Of a stretch of DNA of 64,000 nucleotides, positions 45,666 through 54,648 are shown piece after piece. A program made the translations under genes and the position numbers. This DNA is from JAHZKS01 sp047404135 (GTDB lineage: Bacteria; Pseudomonadota; Alphaproteobacteria; Rickettsiales; JABSSG01). The stretch lies in contig JBDOIT010000006.1 of NCBI GenBank assembly GCA_047404135.1, positions 62,001 to 126,000 of the forward strand, written 5' to 3'. Each line of letters opens with the position of its first letter. Position 1 is the first letter of the stretch. The notes beneath the pieces were generated by a model that worked only from the letters and a program-made list of their open reading frames with translations, was not told where the DNA came from and made no database searches.

Positions 45666-45733
45666 CTGGTTTTTAATGCTTTGTTAACCTCTAGTCCTAA
45701 TAATACTGAGCATATTCAATTTATACTATTGCA

Positions 45734-47602
45734 ATGGGCATCAATATAAAAGACAAGAAACGTCTGAATAAGACTGCCAAAGTCTCCTTCCCTTTACATG
45801 CCTTAATCCTCGACAACAAAGTAGAGGCAGCAAGCGAATTCTGCAGAACAATCAAGTCCGAAAACATTCATATCATAGATGGATTTAATGACAATGGAGA
45901 TACACCATTAATATGCGCAATAAAAAAAAGCAATGAAGATATAGTAGATATATTACTACAATCTGGAGCTAACCCAGATCAACAGAATATTGATGGAGAA
46001 ACCCCATTAATATCAGCAACAAAATTCTTCAATTCAAATATCATAACTATGTTGATAGAAGAAGGAGCAGACGTCAACCAGCCTAACTCACTAGATGAAT
46101 CCCCACTAAAAATAGCCACAAATTTAGAAAACCAAGAATGCATCACTTTGCTCACTGAATTTGGCGCATCTTTTGCAAAAAAGGCTGCGGCTCATACTAT
46201 AGCTCCATCAAATAGTGAAGATTTCAATTACCAAGAAGAAATGCTGTCCTTAGTCGAAATCACTATAAAAAGCAAAAAAACAAAAGAGCTCCAGCAGAAG
46301 TTTAAAAAAAACATAGTTATCCTAACAAATAAGTACCTAGGAAAAAATATCGTAACTTCCAAAGATTTTCTGAACTCTCATATAATCTTTGAACAAATTA
46401 GCGATATCAATAAAAACAGCTTTGTAAAAAAAGACTCTCTAAATATTGTAAGAAAAATTATAAGCTCTATTAATAGCAGTACAAAACACACATTTCTAGC
46501 CAGTGATGATACTCAATCCCTATACCTACTAAGTAAAGCAGAAACTTCTACAGAAGAGAGTATTACAAAATTAAAATTATTTACCACAAGCCAGCCTGAG
46601 ATAACATACAAATCACATGCAGAACTAGAAAAAGAAAATAACCACGAAGCATCCACTGAAGAATTGTATAAAAAAACACATGAATCTCAGGAAATGTTTG
46701 AGATCACAAAAGAAAAAATGCTCTGCCGAACGTCAAGGCATGATATGGTCTTAACGAAAATAGTGACACTAAGACCTCACCACCCTAGAGTTCCAAAAGA
46801 TGCAGCATCCTTACTAAAACTTTCAAAGAAGAGAATCTTGGAAGAAGCAGATCTCTTAAAAATCAACAAAGATTCAGTTAAAAAAGAAATCTCTAAAATA
46901 GAAGAAATAATCAACACAGCAAAAAAAGAAAAAAGGCATTTTACAAATAATGAAGGTCACAAAATAGACCATCTAGTCAGACCAGGAAAGGCAGAAAGAT
47001 TACATATTGTGCATTTCCCTAGCGAAAACTTTAAGAATGGAAACAAAGAAACCCTAATAGAAGCATTAGAGACAGGAGCAACTATACATTATTTTGAATA
47101 CCCCGAATGCGCAGAAACAGCCAATGATTTAGTATTCGCGGGCATCTCTGCGGTAAATAAATTATTAGATGAGGATATTCACCCTGATAAAATAATATTA
47201 CAAGGAGTTGGAGAAGAAGCAATTGTAGCCAATGAAACTGCTCTACAGTTTGAAAAACGCGGAATATATCTCACACGCATATCTATAGATTACCCCGAAA
47301 TACCATCCTCTTCTAGCCACAGAGAAGTATCCCTCACTTTCCCTGCCAAACCAGCAAAAGAGTGCGACCCAGAAATCAAAACCTTCCTTTTAAGATTCAA
47401 CAAGATTCTAAAAAATCAGACAAAGCCCGAGGGATCTTATTTTTTAAAGAACAGAAACCCCATCACAATCTCACAGCTATTAAATCTATATATCACAAAA
47501 ACGCAGCAATTCTACAACACCCACGCCAAAGATAGGAACACATCTCTGCCAAAAGAACGGGTAGAAAACATTATTGGGCTCCCAGATATTGACGAGAGAT
47601 GA
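45734..47602 (+). CDS. Ankyrin-repeat protein with degenerate alpha/beta-hydrolase-like C-terminal domain
   Basis: 622 residues, no signal peptide. Residues about 24-150 hold three to four ankyrin repeats (DNGDTPLICAIKKSNEDIVD, DGETPLISATKFFN, DESPLKIATNLE). Residues 160-400 are charged and helical. Residues 420-560 resemble the alpha/beta hydrolases of Legionella-type proteins: ANDLVFAGISAVNKLLDEDI, then HPDKIILQGVGEEA (484-496) where a G-x-S-x-G nucleophile elbow is expected; no Ser is present. So the hydrolase is probably inactive, or the likeness is distant. Ankyrin proteins of intracellular bacteria are often secreted effectors; that is inference. The same strand then carries gltA after 41 bp. 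Confidence 0.8.
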   Translation: MGINIKDKKRLNKTAKVSFPLHALILDNKVEAASEFCRTIKSENIHIIDGFNDNGDTPLICAIKKSNEDIVDILLQSGANPDQQNIDGETPLISATKFFNSNIITMLIEEGADVNQPNSLDESPLKIATNLENQECITLLTEFGASFAKKAAAHTIAPSNSEDFNYQEEMLSLVEITIKSKKTKELQQKFKKNIVILTNKYLGKNIVTSKDFLNSHIIFEQISDINKNSFVKKDSLNIVRKIISSINSSTKHTFLASDDTQSLYLLSKAETSTEESITKLKLFTTSQPEITYKSHAELEKENNHEASTEELYKKTHESQEMFEITKEKMLCRTSRHDMVLTKIVTLRPHHPRVPKDAASLLKLSKKRILEEADLLKINKDSVKKEISKIEEIINTAKKEKRHFTNNEGHKIDHLVRPGKAERLHIVHFPSENFKNGNKETLIEALETGATIHYFEYPECAETANDLVFAGISAVNKLLDEDIHPDKIILQGVGEEAIVANETALQFEKRGIYLTRISIDYPEIPSSSSHREVSLTFPAKPAKECDPEIKTFLLRFNKILKNQTKPEGSYFLKNRNPITISQLLNLYITKTQQFYNTHAKDRNTSLPKERVENIIGLPDIDER

Positions 47603-47643
47603 GTCTGTAGTTAACATGCTAAAAACACTCAGGAAATAGGAAC

Positions 47644-48918
47644 GTGGAGAAGGAAAGAAACGCAATACTACAATATAACGGAAAAGAATATAAGCTACCT
47701 ATCAAAAAGTCCTCCATCGGACCAGATGTGATAGATATCACTCAATTGTACAAAATGTCCGGAGCTTTTACATATGATCCGGCTTTTATGTCTACAGCAT
47801 CATGTGAATCTGCAATCACATATATTAATGGAGAAAAAGGAATCCTAAAATACAGAGGATACAAAATTGAAGATCTAGCAGAGAAGGAGGACTTCATGTC
47901 CGTCTCTCATCTTCTTTTATATGGGGATCTACCAAACAAAGAAGAAAAAAAGAAATTCACAAAAGAGATTTGCCACCACTCCATGATACATGAGCAACTA
48001 AATTTTTTATTTAGAGGCTTCAAGAGAGATGCTCACCCTATGGCTCTTATGGTAGGAACAGTAGGATCACTATCCTCCTTTTACCATGATTCACTTGATA
48101 TAACCGATCCAAAACAACGAGATTTATCAGCACATAGAGTTATTGCAAAAACCGCCACTTTAGCAGCGATGACCTATAAATACACGATAGGGCAACCATT
48201 CATGTATCCAAGAAATGATCTAAGCTATACAGAGAATTTCTTATACATGATGTTTGCAACTCCATGCGAGAAATATCAACCAGATCCAATCCTCACAAAG
48301 GCACTAGACAAACTCTTCATACTACATGCTGATCATGAACAAAATGCTTCAACCTCTACAGTTCGTCTTGCTAGCTCCTCTGGGGCTAATCCTCTAGCAT
48401 GCTTTTCTGCAGGGATTGCATCCTTATGGGGGCCTTCTCATGGCGGAGCAAATGAAGCTGTTATTAATATGCTGAGAGAAATCGAAGACATTAAAAACAT
48501 ACCGAAATTCATAGCGAGAGCTAAAGATCCAAAAGACCCTTTCAAGCTTATGGGGTTCGGGCATAGAGTATATAAGAATTATGACCCAAGAGCCTCGGTG
48601 TTAAAAGATACATGCCATGAAGTTCTAGAGCATCTAGGCAAAAAAGAGAACAAACTGCTAAAGATAGCTGTTGAGTTAGAAAAAATTGCCTTGCATGATG
48701 AATACTTCATACAGAAGAAATTATTCCCTAATGTAGATTTCTACTCTGGAATTATCTACAAAGCCTTAGGAATGCCTACTCAGATGTATACTGTCTTATT
48801 CGCAGTTGCGCGTACAGTAGGATGGGTTGCTCAATGGATTGAATTGATGGAAAATCCAGATGCAAAAATATCCAGACCAAGACAGCTTTATACTGGGCAT
48901 GCAAATAGGGAATTATGA
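47644..48918 (+). CDS. gltA: Citrate synthase
   Basis: Entry enzyme of the TCA cycle, oxaloacetate plus acetyl-CoA. The start is GTG 47644 with AGGAA upstream, giving 424 residues. Active-site strings: LHADHEQNASTSTVR (near 236-250), GPSHGGANEAV and MGFGHRVYKNYDPRA near 298-312. Full-length type II bacterial form. It abuts the convergent uracil-DNA glycosylase with a 1 bp gap. Confidence 0.98.
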   Translation: MEKERNAILQYNGKEYKLPIKKSSIGPDVIDITQLYKMSGAFTYDPAFMSTASCESAITYINGEKGILKYRGYKIEDLAEKEDFMSVSHLLLYGDLPNKEEKKKFTKEICHHSMIHEQLNFLFRGFKRDAHPMALMVGTVGSLSSFYHDSLDITDPKQRDLSAHRVIAKTATLAAMTYKYTIGQPFMYPRNDLSYTENFLYMMFATPCEKYQPDPILTKALDKLFILHADHEQNASTSTVRLASSSGANPLACFSAGIASLWGPSHGGANEAVINMLREIEDIKNIPKFIARAKDPKDPFKLMGFGHRVYKNYDPRASVLKDTCHEVLEHLGKKENKLLKIAVELEKIALHDEYFIQKKLFPNVDFYSGIIYKALGMPTQMYTVLFAVARTVGWVAQWIELMENPDAKISRPRQLYTGHANREL

Positions 48919-48919
48919 A

Positions 48920-49651
48920 TTAATACTCACCTAGAATCTTTCTAATCATGAGCATATCTTGCCACGCAGTTTTCTTTTGAGAAGGCTGCCTCAAAAGATA
49001 TGCTGGATGAAAAATTGTCATTGCTTTTATCGGCCTATCTAGATATTTATTACTATATTCAAAAATCTGCCCCCTCTTTTTTGATATCGCACCAGTATAG
49101 TTCAATAAAGCATAAAGTGAGATGGCCCCCACTGCCACAACCAGCTTAGGCTTGATCAAGCTTATATGTTTCTCTAAGAAAGGAAGACAGATCTTTATTT
49201 CTTCATCCGTTGGTTTCCTATTACCAGGAGGGCGCCAAAAAACACTATTAGTAATATATAAATTTTTCTCTCTAGAAAGGCCTATAGTAGAAAATATTTG
49301 GTCTAGCAGCTTTCCACTTTCACCGCAGAATGGAACTCCCTGAACATCTTCATTCGCTCCAGGAGCCTCACCAATTAACATAACATCCGCACCTGGGTTC
49401 CCATCAGAGAAAACTGTTTTTGTAGCCATCTTCTTCAACAAACATTTATCAAATTTCTCCACAGAGTCGCGTAATTGCTCTAAATCTTCGCAATACTCTG
49501 CTGGGTGATCTTTCACTTCTTCTACAAACATGCTTTTTGTTTTCTCTATTTCTTCTGGATTATTTGAACCTTTTATTCTATCATCGGATACTACTTCTTT
49601 GATATCTTGAATTTGGTACCACTGTAGAATTTTTTTATCCTCGTCTAGCAT
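48920..49651 (-). CDS. Uracil-DNA glycosylase, family 4 (alphaproteobacterial type)
   Basis: Removes uracil from DNA to start base-excision repair. 243 residues. Motif A is LIGEAPGANEDVQGVPF near 87-105; motif B HPAYLLR lies near the C-terminus; NSVFWRPPGNRKP is in between. In thermophilic family 4 enzymes four Cys hold a 4Fe-4S cluster; here the second (CLLKK, not CxxC) and third (W in FWRPP) appear replaced, so the cluster is probably absent or altered, as I recall for other alphaproteobacterial members. The start codon at 49651 lies near the divergent rluD start. Confidence 0.85.
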   Translation of the reverse strand: MLDEDKKILQWYQIQDIKEVVSDDRIKGSNNPEEIEKTKSMFVEEVKDHPAEYCEDLEQLRDSVEKFDKCLLKKMATKTVFSDGNPGADVMLIGEAPGANEDVQGVPFCGESGKLLDQIFSTIGLSREKNLYITNSVFWRPPGNRKPTDEEIKICLPFLEKHISLIKPKLVVAVGAISLYALLNYTGAISKKRGQIFEYSNKYLDRPIKAMTIFHPAYLLRQPSQKKTAWQDMLMIRKILGEY

Positions 49652-49671
49652 TGCTAAATAACCATAACTTT

Positions 49672-50643
49672 ATGAGCAATAAAACCATAGAAGTCACTAC
49701 AGAACAAGAAAAAAACTCCCGTATAGATAAGTTTCTCTCTGAAAATCTTGAGCATATGACTAGGAGCAAAGTTCAGAACATGATACAAAAAGGCTGCGTA
49801 CGACTGAATGGAGAGATAGTTCTTAGCAATAAAGAAAAGGTAAAGCTTTACGACAATATATCTATTCAAGAGCCAGCAGCTGAGTTGCAAACTCTAATGC
49901 CAAAGGAAATAGATCTAGATATAGTATTTGAGGATGACCATATTATTATCATCAACAAACAATCCGGACTCACAACTCACCCAGGTGCAGGTAACACCAC
50001 GGATACTTTAGTAAATGGACTACTTGCCAAATACCAAGATAAATTATCGAAAATCGGAGGAGATTTTAGACCAGGTATAGTGCATAGATTAGATAAAAAC
50101 ACTACAGGACTTATGGTTGTAGCAAAAAACGATGAAGCGCATTCTAAGCTATCACATGATCTAGCAGAACGCACCATCAAGAGAACTTACCAAGCTCTTA
50201 TATGGGGGTTACCTGCAAAACAAAAAGATAGCATAGAAACTAACATATCCAGAAAAAAAGAAGACCGAAAAAAAATGACTGTCGTAGGTGCAGATGAAGG
50301 AAAATTAGCCATTACTCACTATAGGGTTATCAAAACTTTCTTAGCAGGTAGGATCTCCTTAGTTGAGTGCTCATTGGAAACAGGTAGAACTCACCAAATC
50401 AGAGTGCACATGCAACATATTGGTCACCCTATAATTGGAGATCCAGAGTACGGCATCACAAAGAAAAAAAAGAGATATACTCTGCCACAGGATGTATTAG
50501 AGGTGATTCAGAATATTCACAGGCAGATGCTGCATGCAAAAAAGCTATCCTTTAGTCATCCTATCACAAAACATTGCCTTGATTTTGAAATTGATCTACC
50601 TGATGATATGGACAATGCACTCAAAATTTTTTCATCTGAATGA
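49672..50643 (+). CDS. rluD: 23S rRNA pseudouridine synthase, RluD type
   Basis: Modifies uridines in helix 69 of 23S rRNA. ATG 49672 (MSNKTIEV) is preferred; the TTG at 49651 shares bases with the opposite gene's start. 323 residues: S4 domain with RIDKFLSENL and MIQKGCVRLNG, then GIVHRLDKNTTGLMVVAK with the catalytic Asp, and GRTHQIRVHMQHIGHPIIGD. RluC versus RluD is not certain. It overlaps the next gene by 4 bp. Confidence 0.9.
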   Translation: MSNKTIEVTTEQEKNSRIDKFLSENLEHMTRSKVQNMIQKGCVRLNGEIVLSNKEKVKLYDNISIQEPAAELQTLMPKEIDLDIVFEDDHIIIINKQSGLTTHPGAGNTTDTLVNGLLAKYQDKLSKIGGDFRPGIVHRLDKNTTGLMVVAKNDEAHSKLSHDLAERTIKRTYQALIWGLPAKQKDSIETNISRKKEDRKKMTVVGADEGKLAITHYRVIKTFLAGRISLVECSLETGRTHQIRVHMQHIGHPIIGDPEYGITKKKKRYTLPQDVLEVIQNIHRQMLHAKKLSFSHPITKHCLDFEIDLPDDMDNALKIFSSE

Positions 50644-51851
50644 AAATAGAATTATTATTATCCAGGTCCTGCATTTGGCTCACTACACTCCTTCCTCTGT
50701 TCATCATTGCAGGAAGAGGAGCTGGAGATTCCGCACTTACTATCACCGCTATTCTATTCGTACTATTGTCTTCTATAAAAAGAGATATACAGCCGTTCAA
50801 AGAAGAATGGTTTCTGTTTTTTATTTCCTTCTGGGTATATATGATAGTCCGATCTTTTTTTGCAGACGATATATCACTAGCCCTAAAAAAATCCATCCCA
50901 ATAATACGCTATGGACTATTTGCTCTATTCTTCCATAAGCTTGGCATGAACAAGCCTAATTCAAGCAAGAACATCCTTATTTGCCTATCAACGGTAGTAG
51001 CATTTTTAGCAATTGATGGGTATGTACAATTTTTCAGAGGAATAGATATTCTTGGCATGCCAAGCGTATATGCGGGTGGGTACCACAGATTAACTGGACC
51101 TTTTACAAAAATGGCTTTAGGAAGCATTATTTCCATTCTCTCTTTTCCACTCATCTATTATTGCATTCACCAAATACTCAAACAGAAGAAAAACATAACG
51201 CTCAACTCTACTTTCTGCTTCGTATTATACTTCATCATCATGCTTTCAGGGGATCGCACTGCTTTAATACAAACCACACTGTGTATGGGGTTTTCTCTCA
51301 TGTTTTTGTCTCAAAATCCTCTCAAAATGTTTATTTTAGGGACACTATTACTTTTACTAACAGCTCTCTTGTTGTACGTTGTTGGAGGTAAAGGAATTAT
51401 AGAACGTCAATTTTTGTCTACTCTGCATTCTATAAAAAACTACTCATCAACCCCATATGGGAGCATATATAATGCTGCCTTTGCAATAATAAAGAAACAT
51501 TGGTTCTTTGGGGTTGGACCTGCTCATTATAATCATTGTGTAGCAATGAATGTCTGCAGCGACCATGCTCACCATATCTATTTAGAGCTACTAACGGAAA
51601 CAGGAGTTGTTGGGCTAATGATGTTCGGAGCAGTAATATATACAATATTGAAATCAACATTAAGACAAAGCAATAGCCTATCTAATCTTCAAGTAATATC
51701 TTCTGGTATTACAATATTTATGATTGCAAGGTTCCTACCCATCCTGCCGCATCAAGGCTTGTTCCAGAATCTTTATGGAACACCAATATGGTTCATGCTT
51801 GGGTTATTACTTCACGTTAATGCAATTTTGAATAAAAAAATCAAAATTTAA
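50640..51851 (+). CDS. waaL: O-antigen ligase (WaaL/Wzy_C family)
   Basis: Joins undecaprenyl-linked glycan to lipid A-core in the periplasm. 403 residues, about 10-12 membrane segments. The Wzy_C pattern is present: YAGGYHRLTGPFTKM near 142-156, GDRTAL in a loop, and FGVGPAHYNHC followed by DHAHHIYLELLTETG with the periplasmic His residues. It overlaps rluD by 4 bp. A polymerase role is an alternative; no other glycan genes are nearby. Confidence 0.85.
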   Translation: MKIELLLSRSCIWLTTLLPLFIIAGRGAGDSALTITAILFVLLSSIKRDIQPFKEEWFLFFISFWVYMIVRSFFADDISLALKKSIPIIRYGLFALFFHKLGMNKPNSSKNILICLSTVVAFLAIDGYVQFFRGIDILGMPSVYAGGYHRLTGPFTKMALGSIISILSFPLIYYCIHQILKQKKNITLNSTFCFVLYFIIMLSGDRTALIQTTLCMGFSLMFLSQNPLKMFILGTLLLLLTALLLYVVGGKGIIERQFLSTLHSIKNYSSTPYGSIYNAAFAIIKKHWFFGVGPAHYNHCVAMNVCSDHAHHIYLELLTETGVVGLMMFGAVIYTILKSTLRQSNSLSNLQVISSGITIFMIARFLPILPHQGLFQNLYGTPIWFMLGLLLHVNAILNKKIKI

Positions 51852-51940
51852 TCTTCTACTCTTACTGCTTCACTGACGCGTTCCCCTACTTGATTGCAGG
51901 CATCTCCTAGGGTCCCAGATCATATATAGAGAAATGCATC

Positions 51941-52663
51941 TTAGAATTTTCCTCTGTGCAAAAATGAAACCGTCTTGTTTATACCCCTCCCATTAACAAG
52001 CAGTCCGTGATGAGATACTGGCAAAGTGATATGGTCTTTCATTCCATCTAACTTAGTTCTGTCCACGGAAACAAATCCATCATTTCTTCTTTTTATTAGA
52101 AAAAAAGAAAACGGGTTTATGCTTTTATTGCCAGATATGATTCCTAGGTCATATTTTACTTTTTTATCCAGCCTATGCACATACGATTTTTCTGAAATAC
52201 TAATTTGTCTACCAGGAGCTCCTAAAAGTAATCTTCTCGTAAATGCATTATCAAACAAACTAACCATTTCTGCTCCATGGTGAGGAGGAGCCATCATCAC
52301 CACTTTGCCTATTCTCAAGGAATGGTATTCCTGCAGAAACCTTCTAACAACAATTCCACCTAGAGAGTGCGTAACAAAATGAATTTTCTTCTTACTATCT
52401 AAACAATGACGTAATACAAAGCCATGCAAGAATCTAGTAGCTATCGCTTGTATGCTGTACTTCCTCATAGAGCAGTCAAAAGGCATAACTTGGTATCCTT
52501 TTTCATGAAGTGATTTGGCGATCATCTTCATAGACCAAATTCCACCCACAACACCAGGAACCAAAACCACATAGTCACCTTTATTTCTCATAGACAGAGA
52601 TTTCGCAGTGAGATCTGAACGACCATAAATACCGCGAATAATCAGATCAGAGTAATGAAACAT
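51941..52663 (-). CDS. Alpha/beta hydrolase, lipase/PGAP1-like
   Basis: 240 residues, no signal peptide. VLVPGVVGGIWSMK near 33-46 is the oxyanion region; the nucleophile elbow is THSLGG with Ser100; MMAPPHHGAE follows. A Asp and final His (VSHHGLL) complete a plausible triad. Likely an esterase or lipase acting on acyl chains; the substrate is unknown. It stands alone between waaL and the Mrp operon. Confidence 0.82.
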   Translation of the reverse strand: MFHYSDLIIRGIYGRSDLTAKSLSMRNKGDYVVLVPGVVGGIWSMKMIAKSLHEKGYQVMPFDCSMRKYSIQAIATRFLHGFVLRHCLDSKKKIHFVTHSLGGIVVRRFLQEYHSLRIGKVVMMAPPHHGAEMVSLFDNAFTRRLLLGAPGRQISISEKSYVHRLDKKVKYDLGIISGNKSINPFSFFLIKRRNDGFVSVDRTKLDGMKDHITLPVSHHGLLVNGRGINKTVSFLHRGKF

Positions 52664-52819
52664 AGGAGAAAGTAAAAGTTACAAAGGAAGTGTATCAGAA
52701 TTCACAATAGTTATCATCTTTTTTGAGAATACCACAAAGAAAATTCGCATTATATAGCCTCTCCAAAGATATGATCCGGTACATGTTGCGCTATACACAG
52801 CAGAGCAAGTGCGCGCATA

Positions 52820-54481
52820 CTAAAAACTCAATAACATCACTAAAACAATAAATAGTAACATCAACACTACATTTCTCTGGGAGTTCATGGAAACAAACAT
52901 ACCCTTTGCTCCAAAACAATATCCCATTAAGTTTTTAACACCAGAAGCAAAAGAACCTTGCCCTTCTAAAAACATCTTATGATGAATATATGAAACATAT
53001 TTTTTCAAATAGGAATAAATAGCGCCAAGAAGGAATCGATAAAACCAATCAAAGTCTAAGAGAGTGTATTTTGCTCTTACTATTAAGAACTTTCCTAGTA
53101 AGAAGAAGGATGCGAGCACACCTAGCAGCAAAGAAGTTTGATTAAAAAACACAGAATCAAACATTTCTATTTTATTTCCCAACAATACCTCTGGGAATAT
53201 TCCGAATATCATTACAGATAGAGCTAATACCTTTAAAGATATAGCGCGCAGTGAAGTCATCACATATGGCGTACCCTTATTCTTTGTCTTATGGTAGAAT
53301 TTTTTTATAAATACAAAAACTGGCAGTTTTATACCGACAGCAAAGGCCGTGCCAGCTGTCAGTGCAGAAATCCCATATCCAAGCCACGGGTGACTCACAA
53401 CAAATGAGCTTTTATACAAAAGATATTTCGATACATATCCTGGAGTAAAAGGCACAGCAGAGATAGAAGCAAATGCTATGATAGAGCATACTACAAGAAC
53501 AGGAGGAAATTTTGTATTTATAGGAATCTGAAAATATCTTTTTACTCTTAAAGATAGTATAATCGACCCAATACACATCATTGCCAAAGCAATAGATAGT
53601 ATCTCTGTTATAATCATATATTCAGATATTTTTCTTTCTCCTATCCCTATCGCAATCAGAATCATGCCTATCTGACTTATAATTCCATAGTTGATTATTC
53701 TTCTCATGTTAGACTCCAGAGCCGCATATATAAGACCATATACTCCGATAAATATTCCTATGCATATTAAGAAATTCAATCCCAGGAAAAACTTCATGAG
53801 TATTATTAGAGATATCTTAGTAGTCACAACCGATAAAAACACACTCCCAGCGGGGGTAGTAGCAGCATATCCTTCAACTAACCAATATGAAAATGGGGGG
53901 GATGCAACGTTAATCAGTAGAGCAGCTAAGATAGTATAATTCAAAATTTGTTTGTCTGAGACAGTAAAATCTAGAAAATTATGACCTACTAAAGTAAAGT
54001 CTCCATAAAGAGAATAATGTGTGATTGTTCCTATCAAGAAGAAAACGCCCGAAAGGATATGTAGTTTAAAATAAGCCGCACCCGCATTGAATGAAAGCTT
54101 GTTTCCTCCATTAAATATCATGAATGTTGCGGCAATCAACATTACCTCAAACAAAGTAAATATAACAAAAAGATTTGAAGATATAATTACAGATATACCT
54201 GCCCCTATATATAGAAGCGCCAGGCGAGCATTGTCTTTATCACGGATCTGAGCCGTATACGCGAATAACACTCCACAGAAAAGTACCAGCAACAGAGATG
54301 CTATGTAGAAAAACTCCATTTGGTTCGCATTAAATATTTTGATCATCAGAAGGAATGAAACTACCGGAGAAGATATCAGCAAATATTTGCAAAAATTTCC
54401 TTTTAACAAATAGCTAAAAAAATATAAAAAGATCAGTATTGCACCAGGGTGCCTCACTAATTCACTCAGAGTTTCGATCAT
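52820..54481 (-). CDS. Mrp/NuoL-like proton antiporter subunit (MrpD-type, third paralogue)
   Basis: 553 residues, about 14-16 membrane segments. It belongs to the MrpD/NuoL/NuoM/NuoN family: WLVEGYAATTPAGSVFLSVVTTKISL near 198-223 is the MrpD-like ion-channel helix string. A long C-terminal extension of about 80 residues follows the last typical segment. Last gene of the operon; it overlaps the 61-residue gene by 20 bp. Confidence 0.85.
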   Translation of the reverse strand: MIETLSELVRHPGAILIFLYFFSYLLKGNFCKYLLISSPVVSFLLMIKIFNANQMEFFYIASLLLVLFCGVLFAYTAQIRDKDNARLALLYIGAGISVIISSNLFVIFTLFEVMLIAATFMIFNGGNKLSFNAGAAYFKLHILSGVFFLIGTITHYSLYGDFTLVGHNFLDFTVSDKQILNYTILAALLINVASPPFSYWLVEGYAATTPAGSVFLSVVTTKISLIILMKFFLGLNFLICIGIFIGVYGLIYAALESNMRRIINYGIISQIGMILIAIGIGERKISEYMIITEILSIALAMMCIGSIILSLRVKRYFQIPINTKFPPVLVVCSIIAFASISAVPFTPGYVSKYLLYKSSFVVSHPWLGYGISALTAGTAFAVGIKLPVFVFIKKFYHKTKNKGTPYVMTSLRAISLKVLALSVMIFGIFPEVLLGNKIEMFDSVFFNQTSLLLGVLASFFLLGKFLIVRAKYTLLDFDWFYRFLLGAIYSYLKKYVSYIHHKMFLEGQGSFASGVKNLMGYCFGAKGMFVSMNSQRNVVLMLLFIVLVMLLSF

Positions 54482-54647
54482 AATATTTCGTGTCTTTTTT
54501 TATAAGGAACGACAAAGTTAAAGATAAGATAACAAGAACCGCAGATGAAATGACTCCATAAAAAAAATAATGAAAGCCTTGGTATAAATAAGCTCCCACT
54601 ACAAACAGCACACTTAACAACACTACTGAAAGTAATTTTCTATCCAT
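54462..54647 (-). CDS. Small two-segment membrane protein in the Mrp operon
   Basis: 61 residues, MDRKLLSVVLLSVLFVVGAYLY then a second hydrophobic segment and a charged tail. Not a known Mrp subunit to me. It sits between two antiporter-type subunits, 1 bp after one and overlapping the next, which argues it is translated. Possibly an accessory subunit. Confidence 0.65.
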   Translation of the reverse strand: MDRKLLSVVLLSVLFVVGAYLYQGFHYFFYGVISSAVLVILSLTLSFLIKKDTKYYDRNSE

Positions 54648-54648
54648 A

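Noticed and set aside
48920..49651. Loss of iron-sulfur cysteines in the uracil-DNA glycosylase as a novelty
   Set aside because: To my knowledge alphaproteobacterial members share the WRPPGNR form, so it is probably a lineage trait.
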